Positions 10,506 to 21,206 of a stretch of 60,239 nucleotides of DNA are shown here, piece by piece. The notes under the pieces are model-generated. The model was not told where the DNA came from. It ran no database searches and was given only the letters and a program-made list of their open reading frames with translations. Both the position numbers and the translations under genes were made by a program. Position 1 is the stretch's first letter. The number at the start of each line of letters is the position of its first letter. The DNA comes from Ciborinia camelliae (Eukaryota; Ascomycota; Leotiomycetes; Helotiales; Sclerotiniaceae), in NCBI GenBank assembly GCA_025890175.1, contig JANPYM010000002.1, forward strand, positions 2,151,366 through 2,211,604. The letters are read 5' to 3'.

Positions 10506-13039
10506 TCAGTACTCTGAAAGGATAGTGATAGTAGAATTTGCATCTAGGTCAACATACAGAAAGGTTATTGTCCATTAAGCATTCAGACAATAAACTCTTG
10601 GTGCCAGAATAGTATGCAGTATCGGGAGCAGAATCAGGCAAAAAGGAAAATCAAAAGAAAGTGACAGAAAATTGCTTTATTGGGAAGTGTGGACTTTACA
10701 TAGTCCTGCACATAGTTATGTAACAGGCGTAGATCAATATACTCAACTCAAAGGGCTGAACATAAGTGATGAGTTCCTATCTTAAGAACAAGGTTTGGGG
10801 TGCATTCAACCCAGTATTTTCCTATCTTCCGCATCGAAGATCCAATTTGGGCCATTACCATTCATTTGTCCTCGGCCCCAATCAAAAATGGACATGCCGT
10901 TTACTGATCCGTGAGATAATCAGATTCCTGGGTTTCCGGGATTGAAGAAGTCTTGAAGCAGAGAAGCAAGGGTGGCACGAAAGAAGTGGGTTGTGGGATA
11001 CCATGAAAATGGAACGAAGGAGGAGACAAGGGATTGGGCTATTGAAGTCTAGTCTTGGACGAGACAGTGTAATTTGCCAACCGCAAGCTTCTCCGGAAGG
11101 ATGATTCTTAATGATCTACAGACTAGGTTTTTGCGTATTTTGAAAGAACGTATGTACATAAAGCACCATGAAGTTTGAACCTACCCTCACTGAAATCGGA
11201 CGGGATGTTGTTCGAAAGATGTACCAACTAGCGGCGCTTGCTCGGATAGTTCTTTTGGTGTCACGTTACCTAGTGTCACCATTCTTCTGGTGCGCATGTC
11301 TGAAGAAACCTTTGGGGACCAAGTATTTGGAACTTCCTTAAACGTTCCTTGCTAATGTCGGAAATTGATATGATAATTGAGATGATATCGTACAGGATGA
11401 ATTACAGAAATCCGGGCATCAAACAATTGCAACATCAAAGTTGTTCCGCGATTGATGGATCCCGAAGGATGGATGAAATAGGAAGAAGCTTACACGCAAT
11501 GTGAATTTTGGGAAAGAAGCTCCGTCCCAGACTCCCAGTCTCCCGAGTGACGAGTCCCAGTTGATTGTAACAAACAAATTGTTGGGTTTATATTACGCGT
11601 AAATTTTCCAACTTACAACGGAATAATATAGGTACAACCGTTAATACTTTCTAGCTTTAGCCATGCATAAAATGTGCTAGATAATCAATTGGGGGCGACT
11701 TTTTCCTACAACACTTGTTAGTGCTCGTAACTTATCCATGCCGACCATAGGAGAGTAGTTGGTACACACTAGGTACTTAGGTACTTAGAATGAATAGCAC
11801 TGCGGAGATATCCTGGCGAATTTCGGGTCCATTATTTCGATATCCTCAAATTGTCTCAATGAAGCTTCATATCATGATGTCAGGCGAAATTCAATTCCAT
11901 ATTATTGAGTTTCGAATCTTGACCCCTGAGTCCTGAGTTCCTGATTGACAAATGCAGGTGGATATTTTGATATTTTGCCCGAATTATTGTTGTCCAAGCT
12001 CGACCAAGACATCGATTTTCTTTGTGGAGAAGATACGCGATGAGATCCGGGAAGATCTCGGGTCGGTTCACTGTAATAGAACGTCGTGATATGTTGAAGA
12101 TGGGAAATCGTAGAAATTCTATCCTCAGAATATTTCCTCGAAGGACAAAACTCGAAGACTCGAAACATTCCATCATATCCCATCCCATTCCATCCCATCT
12201 TATCAACTCACAAAATCAGATAAAAGTTCATCATACTTTGTACCGTACAGTAACCTAGTTTTGACAAGTCGCCGATTGCTCGGATGATAGATTCTAGGTT
12301 GTAACTTGTCATTCGATCGATATGTTGACCTGGAAAGTACTTAATTAAGTCAGCCCGGAAGTGAACCCATATCTAGATTAGAATGTATAAAGAGTTAAAG
12401 AAGGTTAATGACTTTGAAAATTTCGGAATAATACCTAAATACAGTAGCACATTTCTCACGAGCCGCACGATAGATTTGGGAAAGTAGCTGAATAGCTGAA
12501 CTTCTGAAGTTCTGGGGTTGGGACGACCCTGTTTGAGCGGAAAAATACCCACAATATACCTATTCAGTAAGGTTGGCCGTGGGATACTAACAAGTGCTGC
12601 TAGTCTGAGTAGGTAGTCTCTCCTTCAAACGCGTATGGGTGGTTTCAAGGATCTCAAATTTTGAGGTTGGATTGAAATCGGCCTCAAATCAACATCAGGT
12701 CACACAGTAACAGTACGAGTACCAGCATTAAAACAACAGCAGCAGCATTGAAAGGTGGAATCAGATATAGATTTTGCTGTGAATCTGTGAATCTGTGAAT
12801 CTGTGATGAGGAAGGACTTTCGGGACTAAAAGGTATAAGGTGGCCAGTGAGTCATGACTCGTGAGGTGGTTACTGTACCAATTGATGTGGAGTACGGAGT
12901 AAATATGCCCCGCTCCGCTCAACTCCGTTTCAGACACTCCTCTTCTCGATGCTCCAATGCTCCCGCTGTTAATTTGGAGCTCTCGTCGCCACTGCAGCAT
13001 CATTATGAGCCAAAGTTTCCTTCAAAAAAGATGCGTAAC
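10506..13039. other. Intergenic, no supported gene
   Basis: About 2.5 kb without a convincing coding frame. The longest frames overlap on both strands near 11880-12260 and include a CCCAT-type repeat, so I treat them as chance. A TACGGAGTA element lies at 12893-12901, and GTGAATCT repeats stand near 12778-12803. Confidence 0.5.
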
Positions 13040-13188
13040 TGTTAAGATTGTTATAATGTGAAAGATGTAGAATTAGTTAAGTGGCAAAAGCTATGATAAT
13101 AGCTTTTGCTGATTAATCCCTTAATAATAGGGATTACTAATCTAACTAATCTAATTACTAAAAAAGGGGGTCACATGAAGGGGTAACA
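13040..13188. mobile_element. Solo-LTR-like insertion, 149 bp, with 5-bp TSD
   Basis: The element begins TGTTA (13040-13044) and ends TAACA (13184-13188), exact inverted ends of the TG...CA type. It is flanked on both sides by GTAAC (13035-13039 and 13189-13193), a perfect 5-bp target-site duplication as left by LTR-retrotransposon integrase. Inside are two palindromes: GCAAAAGCTAT / ATAGCTTTTGC with a 4-base loop (about 13084-13109) and AATCCCT / AGGGATT (about 13115-13135). It has no coding capacity. The size fits a very short LTR or a small non-autonomous LTR element. A MITE is the alternative, but the TG/CA ends and 5-bp duplication favour a solo LTR. Confidence 0.78.
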
Positions 13189-13193
13189 GTAAC

Positions 13194-13790
13194 GTTCGAA
13201 ATTCGAATACCTATGCACCTGTCACCACCAGTACCATCGATCAAAGTCTTATCACTTAGGTACCTTAACGTAACCTACCTACCTATACGTTAGGTTAATA
13301 TATGAAACTGTGGAAAGCAATGCTGTCGGGTACCACTGTAATAAATCCCACGGCGAAAAAGATCAGCCGGAAGTAACATTTCAATGTTCTTGTTTGGTTG
13401 AGAAAAGAAAATTAAGGATTCAAAGATAAGAGCACTGTACTTTAAAAACATATATACATACCGCTATTATAAAGTAATTCGAGGAAAAGGTTTGAATGTT
13501 CAGTTCAGTCCCATTTCCATTCCGAGTATTACTAGTATCTCAGTATATCACCAGTACTATTAAGTATCAGTATCGGGTTCACCAGGTTCAGCCTTGCGCA
13601 ATGGGCACTAATTTGTCATCCAGCGCTAAGCCTAAACAATTCTTGAGTCGCAAGGTTCAAATCCGTCTCGTAGCCTCATCCTCACAGCCTTCTTCATTCA
13701 TCATTCCTCACTCATCCTCATCCAGGTCCCTCTTTCAATTACTAGTAGGTATCTAGATAGCTAGGTATGCATTGAAGATTCAACAACGTT
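13194..13790. other. ATG5 upstream region
   Basis: No gene seen. A frame from 13496 to 13756 is serine/proline-rich and lacks a partner, so it is probably leader sequence. A GGTTCAAATCC string near 13654 resembles a tRNA T-loop, but the stems do not pair. Confidence 0.45.
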
Positions 13791-14723
13791 ATGCAATCAC
13801 TCATTTGGGCCTCTACTATACCTTTGTATATTACTCATTCTTCATCTACCATACCTTATTTAATAAACATACCTCGAGTCTCTTACTTGGCCCTCCTTTT
13901 ACCACGCTTAACATCTTTCTTCGGAGAAAATGTGACCAGTTTCTCCTATGAAGGAATTATTTTGAAGAATCTTCCAGTTGGTTTACTATGTGATCTATAT
14001 CAACCAGAATTACCATGGAGGATAGAGTTAGGAGATGGTCCATTATTTGATATCCACGATACATTTATCAATAGCGTGAAAGAGGTACCTACCCTACCCC
14101 TCTTATATTCATAAAAGTCTCAGCCTCGTTGAGTTGACGATGGATTCTAGGCCGATTTTATGCGCAATGGAAATGCGAAGGGTATAATGAGCATGTCAAA
14201 AGAAAATTCAACGCAATTATGGAACTCGGTACAAGATAGTATGATTCCCTACTCCATCAATCTTCACGCACGATGACCATAAACTAATCTTGGATACTCC
14301 GCAGATGATTTCTCCACGTATCTCAAGATCACCACCATCCTTCTCAATCCCGCTACCCAGCTAAAACATATCCCATTACGCATATATCTTCCCACATCCT
14401 CAACCCCTTCTTCGACCCCTCATCTGGCTTCTTCGAGTTTCTCCAAAGCTCCAGGGACTTCTTCTCCACCCTCACCACTTTTCACATTCAAAACAATACA
14501 AACTCTTATCCAACCACAAACCGCATCTCGAGAACCTCAAACATTAGGAGGTGCCCTTAACAGTGTGCTTCCGAGTTTATTTCCGAGTAGGAGAGATGCT
14601 ATTTTGGCGGAGGCGGTCTTGCATGGGGCGAAGGTTCCTTTTAAGGCGGTATTGGAGGATTTAATGAGGGAGGCTAGTTATGCAGATGGATGGTTAAATG
14701 TGTGTGTTGTTATGCTGAATTGA
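13791..14723 (+). CDS. ATG5: Autophagy protein 5, with apparent frameshift
   Basis: Atg5 is the acceptor of Atg12; the conjugate acts with Atg16 as the E3-like complex that lipidates Atg8 at the forming autophagosome. Exons are 13791-14084, 14151-14238 and 14306-14723, with introns of 66 and 67 bp. The start MQSLIW...PLYITH, SYLALLLPRLTSFFG, FSYEGIILKNLPVGLLCDLY and the LPWRIELGDGP block are typical of fungal Atg5 UblA. SMSKENSTQLW carries the lysine (residue 115 here) that aligns with the Atg12 acceptor site. HIPLRIYLP, QTLGGALNSVLPSLFPS, VPFKAVLEDLMREASYADGW and the C-terminal end are also present, but in another frame: between 14340 and 14341 one base is missing, so the literal frame ends after about 146 residues. 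Either the assembly lost a C or the gene is truncated before the helical region and UblB. Confidence 0.88.
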
Positions 14724-15657
14724 TATTGGAGATGATGATTGCGATGACTATATGAGTTGAATGAATTGGCGTTTTGAGGGGTTGGGATTTCAGCCGAAAA
14801 GGAGATCGAGGTTAGCAAACACAGGTACTTCATGGAGTATTGATGAAGACAATACAATATTCCCGATCGAGACAAGGGTTCTCGATTAGAGAGTTTACAT
14901 GGAGGGATCCTATCTGATAATATCTCCAGTGCAAGACGTTTCATGAATTTCCCTGTGGCTCGATCATGGTTCAGTTCAACCAATGTGGTGATGAAGCCAT
15001 ATCCAACATAACATCTCTGTACGCTTTTCCAATCCTTCCTTCACATACAACAGCATAAAGTCCATGCATGCACTTATATCAACCCCAACTTCATCTCATT
15101 AATTACATCTTCAACCCCAATATTCCCCCACAAGCGAGCAGCTCTTCGTCTACCGATCTTTATCTTTCTCTCATGATCCGATCCTGTAAAGGAGAAATTG
15201 CAGAAAAGATTCACACTTTATTCATCGTCGTGAATCGAAGAGCGATGGGACGGGATGGGTTCATCATGGATATAAAATAAGATATAAAATAACCGAGGAA
15301 GGGACTTGACTACCTAGTATCGGGATACTCGTTTGATGTGGTACGGCGAGCGAGTACGAGCTGTAGCATAGCATAGCATAGTTTAGAAACAAGCCGGGAT
15401 ATGGTATGATATGATTCGTTATGTTGTTATAGTATGGTTATGTCTTTGATACCAATCACTAGCTGGCAGGTATATTGATAATTTGATACTGGCTGGCTAC
15501 GGCGAGATGTTGGATGTTGGATTTACTTGATTTGATTAAGGGGGTTTTGGTGAGGAGGTTAATGCATGATTTTTTTGGGTTGGGGGTTTTGAGAGGGGGG
15601 ATTTTTTTTGAAGGGGGTGGTGGCGGGGTATAGGGGAGGAGCGGGGGTGGCGGTGTA
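14724..15657. other. Intergenic downstream of ATG5
   Basis: No supported gene. ATAGC repeats occur near 15366-15382, and a G-rich stretch with several runs of 4-6 G lies at about 15540-15657. Confidence 0.5.
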
Positions 15658-15659
15658 TA

Positions 15660-15758
15660 GGTGGGTATAGGTATAGGTATAGGTATAGGTATAGGTATAG
15701 GTATAGGTATAGGTATAGGTATAGGTATAGGTATAGGTATAGGTATAGGTATAGGGTA
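15660..15758. repeat. (AGGTAT)n hexanucleotide array
   Basis: About sixteen near-perfect copies of a hexamer, directly following a G-rich tract. Confidence 0.95.
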
Positions 15759-15867
15759 GATACCTAGCTAGATTGTTGGCCGGGTTGATATATTTATATT
15801 TATTTACTTTGATTGGGTATGCTTGTGTTTTATATGTTTATATGGATGATGGTGATGATGGTGATGA

Positions 15868-15954
15868 GGAGGAGGAGGAGGAGGAGGAGGAGGTGATAAA
15901 ATGGTAGAGTTCCAAGCTAAGGGTTATGGGAATAGATTTTGGAATGGATTTTGG

Positions 15955-16003
<49 letters not shown>
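15868..16003. repeat. (GGA)n and (GA)n arrays
   Basis: A GGA trinucleotide array at about 15868-15892 and a GA array at about 15958-16003. Confidence 0.9.
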
Positions 16004-16007
<4 letters not shown>

Positions 16008-16330
16008 TGTTGAAACATGAAGAAAGAGAGAAGTGGTATGTACTATGGTGATACTGTTGTAGTAGTATAGTACCTAGCTAATGATCAGAAGAATGAATGT
16101 GATACTGTGTGATATGGATGTTTGATATATTTGATATGTTTACGAGGAGGATGGAGGATGTAGGATATTTGTGGTACTAATTACCTAGGTCCCTACGTAT
16201 TATGATGATGATGATGATGATGAGATAATTCCCACTCACCCAATACCGCCCTCCAGATCTCCAGATCTCCGTATAACACAAAATTCAAAATTCAAATTCC
16301 ATATCAAATGACTTCCGAGTGAGTATCTCG

Positions 16331-16493
16331 TACCTACTATACCTACTATACCTACTATACCTACTATACCTACTATACCTACTATACCTACTATACCTAC
16401 TATACCTACTATACCTACTATACCTACTATACCTACTATACCTACTATACCTACTATACCTACTATACCTACTATACCTACTATACCTACTCC
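16331..16493. repeat. 9-bp minisatellite CCTACTATA, about 18 copies
   Basis: About eighteen perfect copies of a 9-bp unit. Because 9 is a multiple of three, several frames on both strands stay open (Leu-Leu-Tyr on plus, Ser-Arg-Tyr on minus), which creates false reading frames. I do not call a protein. Confidence 0.95.
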
Positions 16494-16499
16494 AGCTAT

Positions 16500-19195
16500 A
16501 CCAAAGGGCTTTCCTCATTCCCTCATTCCCCATTCCCCATTCCTCACTCCTTCATTCCCCATCCCTCATGAATGTTCTGGCTTGGCATACCTCACCACCT
16601 GCATGTCGTCATTGCAAATTTCAGACTGCCGAGTAGGTATTACCATGATGTTTCATATCGTTGTACTTGGTGTTCCTTATAAGCTGGACTGGAGTGGAGT
16701 GTGTACTGCGTGTTCGGGTTGAAGAATGGTTTGTGTGTTACTGATTTTGTGTGTGAGAGAGAAGGGAATAATGAATGTTTCGGAAAAAAAAGAAAGAAAG
16801 ATATCTACTAAGAAAAGAATCCGCCACTAATGAATGAATAGGTACTTCAGGTACAATATATTTTTAATATCGTATTCATAAGTTATAGATGTAATATGAA
16901 GAGAAAAGAATACTAGTACTAGGTAGGTTGTTGATCTTGAACACTCCAAGTATTGAATATTTTTAACATCTGATTCATGTGGGATGTATATAATATTCAT
17001 ATTAAGAGCAAAGAATACCTAGGATGTTGATCATGATCTTAATCATGAAACTACCTCGCAATACTGGTATAACAGGATGAAATAAGTGAGTCGTGCAGAA
17101 AGAAGGAAGGAGGTTGAATTAAGATTACTTGCAGGAGGCGCTAGCTTATATTTTTAAAGTCGAGGGAAGAATGGAACTTACCGTATAATATTCAAAGTAT
17201 GGAGACCCCACTTGGGATATGGGATACCTACCTATCTACCTAGGTACTGGTATCAATGGGTATGGATTTGGGGTGGTATTCAAGAGATGTGTGTGTAGGT
17301 TTTTGCGATGGGACGGACGGATGGTCTACTGCAGATATCGACTGTACTTCTGAAATCATCTCGTATGATATTTCAATGCGACTCAAATTAGCTGGGGGAG
17401 ATGTGTGTACAAACGGTTGGATCGACAATACTAGGTATGTCCCATCACTTGAATGGTATTAAGGTTACAGGAGTTGGATTCCGGAAGCACGGTTGGAATC
17501 TACCAGCGTCAGCGGCAAACACTGCAGCAAGTACCTAAGTAAGTAAGTAAGTAAGCAAGTAGATCTACAGCATCAGATGTATGCATTTTTCCATCACACT
17601 CGTCTATACGGATTCTCGGAGGATTAGAAAAGAAAACCGGATGTTCAGATCTTCGGGTTGATCAATCATTTGTTGGGAAGAATGTTAAAGGACCTGATTG
17701 ATGCATGTATGGATGGATGGATATGTGAGAGCGAAATTATTGTGATAGAATAGAACGACCGACTGTTGGAATACTGTAGCTAGGTTTTCTATATTTGGTA
17801 TGCGAGTGGAAGATACGAGATTGATAATTTGATATGCAGAAGAATTATTGTACGTATATGCTGTATCCAAATGTGGTGCAACGTTTCTTTATCGTTTTCA
17901 TGGATATATCCATCGTCGCTATCGTCTAATTTGATAAATTGATACGAGTAATAAATGTAGCTTCTCGTAGTGGACTCTCGTAGTCTCGTAGTATCTGCGC
18001 ATATCCTCACCATCTCAATATTCCATTGCCATTACCATTGTGATGATCAAAAAATACCTAAATATCTACCTACCTACCCAAGCAACACCAAAAATTCCAA
18101 TGAAGTCAGAGCCCACCAATTACTTCATTTATGACGAAATCATGTTTCCTTTTTCCGGGAGTTGACTGATTTACTGTACGGAGTACCTAGATAGGTACTA
18201 ACTAACGGGTAGGGATGTAACTCCAGTGTAGATCCCTAAAAGTCACCAGTACCCGTGGACATGCCTGTTGATCCAGGGGTTGAAGCGTCTAATCAGCCCC
18301 AATTTAGCTGGGCTCCAGCCACTTTTATCCTTTATAGGGTATGATTTTTATGTCTTATAGGCTTTTAATGGTTTCATCATTGGGCTTGGCAATATACCTA
18401 GGTACTTCAATCTTCACGATGTATGTATGGATGGATGTACTCGAGTAACCGGATCAAAATTCTTTTCGATTTTCTAGAAATATGTAACATGGCAATATGC
18501 TTCCATGAGCTTTGATGTCACCCAACACGCCATGAAGATTTTGATTTGATTTGATTCAATTAATCAAAAAGATCATCCAATCATCCAATCATCCCGATCC
18601 TTCTTGAATTGATCAGATTCCCAAAGAAGGATTGGGAATTCTTTGAATACGAAGGAATACAAGGGGAGGCGTTTTACCTTTCTCCATAGTATGTTGTACA
18701 GCACAATGTAAATATCAAATTGTCTGTGTGACTTGTACTAGTGACGACGATGGGCAAGCAAAACAAGTTGATTTGATGCTTGTCAAGAAAAAGTGGTGAG
18801 ACTTGAAGATTTGTTCTGGTAAAAGAAGTAAGAAGTAATGATCAACAGGTTATGCAAGAGCATGCAAGTTCATCTTCATATGATGTTTCCTATTTGGTTG
18901 GAGCCTGCCTACTGGGTATATATATATATGAGTCCTTCCTTCCTTTTTCTTTTTGAACTTTTTGAACTATTATTGTTTATTTTATTTCATCCATCACCTC
19001 AAGCTTGCATCGAACCATTATTTCAATCTCACTTCATCTCAACATAAAACATAAACATTAACCCTAACTTCCTCCATATCAACCTCATCAACTTCAAACT
19101 CTTTCTCCTCTGTTGCCCTCTTATTACTTGGACTCATTTTTTAAATCTTCAATCCTATAAATCCTAAATTGTCTACAGGTTTTGAAGATTTCAAC
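16500..19195. other. Intergenic with palindromic CCTAGG elements
   Basis: No supported gene over 2.7 kb. It contains ACCTAGGT elements at 17238 and 18396, a TACGGAGTA element at 18177-18185, and short AAGT arrays near 17535. Sequence from about 18930 becomes C/T-rich and is the likely promoter and leader of the But2-domain gene. Confidence 0.5.
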
Positions 19196-20287
19196 ATGAA
19201 GTACTCTCTTTCCTTACTTGCCCTTGCAGTGGCCACAAATGCCGTCGTGCTTCCACGACGAGTTTTCTCAAGACAAGCCACGCCATGTACCTTCTACATG
19301 ACCGCAATCGGTGCTCCAAATGGTTCTATTGTCGAAACCACGATTGGAGAAAATCGAATTGGCGGATCATACCCCCAAGGCGTCTACAGCATCGATGCCA
19401 AGGTGCTCATCGATGTTGAAGGTCACAACTGCAGCGTATCCTCCACCACGGCACAATTCCACTGCATCCAAGGTTCCGCCGTCACATTGTTCACATTGGG
19501 AGATAATGGACATTTACTTTACAACAACACGAATGCGGATTGGCTAGCCTGTCCTGCCACGGGTCCCGGTGAAGATGGAAGTTTCAATATTTACACCCAA
19601 GAAAAAAAGAATAAGACGGGTTGTGAAACGATTCAAATCGTCACTGGGGGATTTAGTTGTGGGGCTTTGGGAAGACCTACGTCAACAGTCACAAGTTCGG
19701 TTGCATCTGCTACTTCGACTGCTGCTTCATCGACCGTTCCGGCATCCACCTCGACTGCACCCGCTGCCGTTTCATGCCCCACAGATATTACATCAGGACC
19801 TTTCCAATATCCCCATCTCATCGTTCCCATTTCTTCCACGAGTCCCGATTACGCTTTTGGCAACCAATTCACCGCGCACATCACGCCCGAAAATACCACC
19901 CTCTTTAACTTCGACATTCCTTTTGCCTCTCCCTACACCGGGACCTGCTCTCTCCTCTTCCTTTTCCCCGTCGCATCGGCTACTCAAGCAGGAACATACA
20001 ATTTCACGGGTATCGAAGAAGAAACCGAGGAGAATGGCGGGATTGATTTTGCGCTCCTAAGCGGCATCGCAAATATCGATACCACTTATAATACTCAACC
20101 AGCAGTGGAGAATGATTTGGGAACCGTCCAGGTTATTCCCGGTCATGGATACACGGTTGCAACGTTTGCGTGTCCGGCGGGGAAGACGGTTACTTATAGT
20201 GCGAAGAGTGTGGCGGGCTTGGGATTGGAGTATTTTGAAAATAGTGCAAGTAGCGCGATTGGACTTTATATGGTTCCTTGCTCTTAG
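19196..20287 (+). CDS. Secreted But2-domain protein
   Basis: A single-exon gene of 363 residues. ATG at 19196 is chosen because it starts a clear signal peptide (MKYSLSLLALAVATNA); the longer frame upstream has no ATG. VLPRRVFSR follows, a possible dibasic processing site. Residues about 20-160 form an N-terminal cysteine-containing domain with N-glycosylation sequons. A Ser/Thr/Ala/Pro-rich linker (about 162-195) would be O-glycosylated. Residues about 200-363 match the But2 C-terminal domain: PHLIVPISSTSPDYAFGNQF, LFNFDIP, CSLLFLFP, then a GHGYTVATFACPAGKTVTY segment. In other fungi this domain is found on secreted or wall-associated proteins; its role is not known, and the ubiquitin-like-binding name comes from a yeast observation. 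No GPI signal is visible at the end (VPCS). Location is most likely extracellular. Confidence 0.85.
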   Translation: MKYSLSLLALAVATNAVVLPRRVFSRQATPCTFYMTAIGAPNGSIVETTIGENRIGGSYPQGVYSIDAKVLIDVEGHNCSVSSTTAQFHCIQGSAVTLFTLGDNGHLLYNNTNADWLACPATGPGEDGSFNIYTQEKKNKTGCETIQIVTGGFSCGALGRPTSTVTSSVASATSTAASSTVPASTSTAPAAVSCPTDITSGPFQYPHLIVPISSTSPDYAFGNQFTAHITPENTTLFNFDIPFASPYTGTCSLLFLFPVASATQAGTYNFTGIEEETEENGGIDFALLSGIANIDTTYNTQPAVENDLGTVQVIPGHGYTVATFACPAGKTVTYSAKSVAGLGLEYFENSASSAIGLYMVPCS

Positions 20288-21206
20288 TTTGGACTGTGCG
20301 TTTGGATGGTGTGTTTGGAGAAGTCGGGGATTGGTTGGTTTGGGTATGAAGTATGCGGTATGAAGTATGAAGTATGAAGTATGAGTTATGGTATTGATGG
20401 TGCATGGATAAAATTCATAATAGATTGGGACCGGCATAACATGCGTGCGAAGGTAATCATTCAGACGAGTTGGACTTTTTGGGAGAGGGAGGGAGAGAGA
20501 GAGAGACTACTTTACCTAATTGTTTCATGAGTGCGTTGGCTTGGTTGATCTGATCAGTATTTTGGTGGTTGCGTTGCGTTGGGGCGAGGCTGGAATGCGG
20601 GGGATGGGGGATGAGGGATGAGGAAGGGAAGGGGAGGGCAGGTATATGACTTGATGATTATGAACGATAGACCTCTCTCTCTCCCTCTCTCTCTAGGTAC
20701 CTAGATACGCATGGAGTTCACGATTATGATTATGATTATGGTTATGATTAATGAAATGGATATTCTTTTTAATAATTCTTGGGGTCGGGGGTTTGGGTTT
20801 TGATCTTGTGTGTGTGTGTGTGATATATGAGTGTGAGTGTGTGTGTGAGTGACGTGTGAAGTGTGATGTATAAGTGTGAGTTGAATTCATACCTAAACCC
20901 GGTTATAGTATTTTAGATTCCGCCATGTAGGTACCTAGGTATGTACCTAGGTATTGAACAACTTTCTCACATCACATCACATCACATCACATGACCGAAT
21001 AATACAGTACAGTACCGTAGGTAGTTGAGGTGCTAGCTCGCTCGCTAGCTCTCTTTCCATTTCTATATCCATTTCGATTCCCATTTCCATTTCCATTTCT
21101 CGACATCTCATCTCATCTCATCTCATCTCATCTCCCGCATCGCGGTTGCGGTTGCGGTTCTCCTCCATGCGGACTTGTGTTGTGGGGAAAGGATTCGTTT
21201 ATGGAT
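20288..21206. other. Intergenic with simple repeats
   Basis: Contains GAAGTAT repeats (about 20346-20382), GA/TC arrays (about 20486-20506 and 20673-20694), GT-rich sequence (20807-20880), two ACCTAGGT elements (20933 and 20945) and ACATC/CATCT arrays (about 20970-21134). No gene supported. Confidence 0.6.

Noticed and set aside
13600..13680. tRNA-like string (GGTTCAAATCC resembling a T-loop)
   Set aside because: The flanking T-stem bases do not pair and no acceptor stem or anticodon arm can be drawn.
16285..16636. Repetitive protein (Leu-Leu-Tyr or Ser-Arg-Tyr repeats)
   Set aside because: It is only the translation of the 9-bp minisatellite, open on both strands because the unit is a multiple of three.
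19633..20060. Overlapping frames within the But2-domain gene
   Set aside because: Shadows of the coding strand; the main frame has a signal peptide and a known domain.
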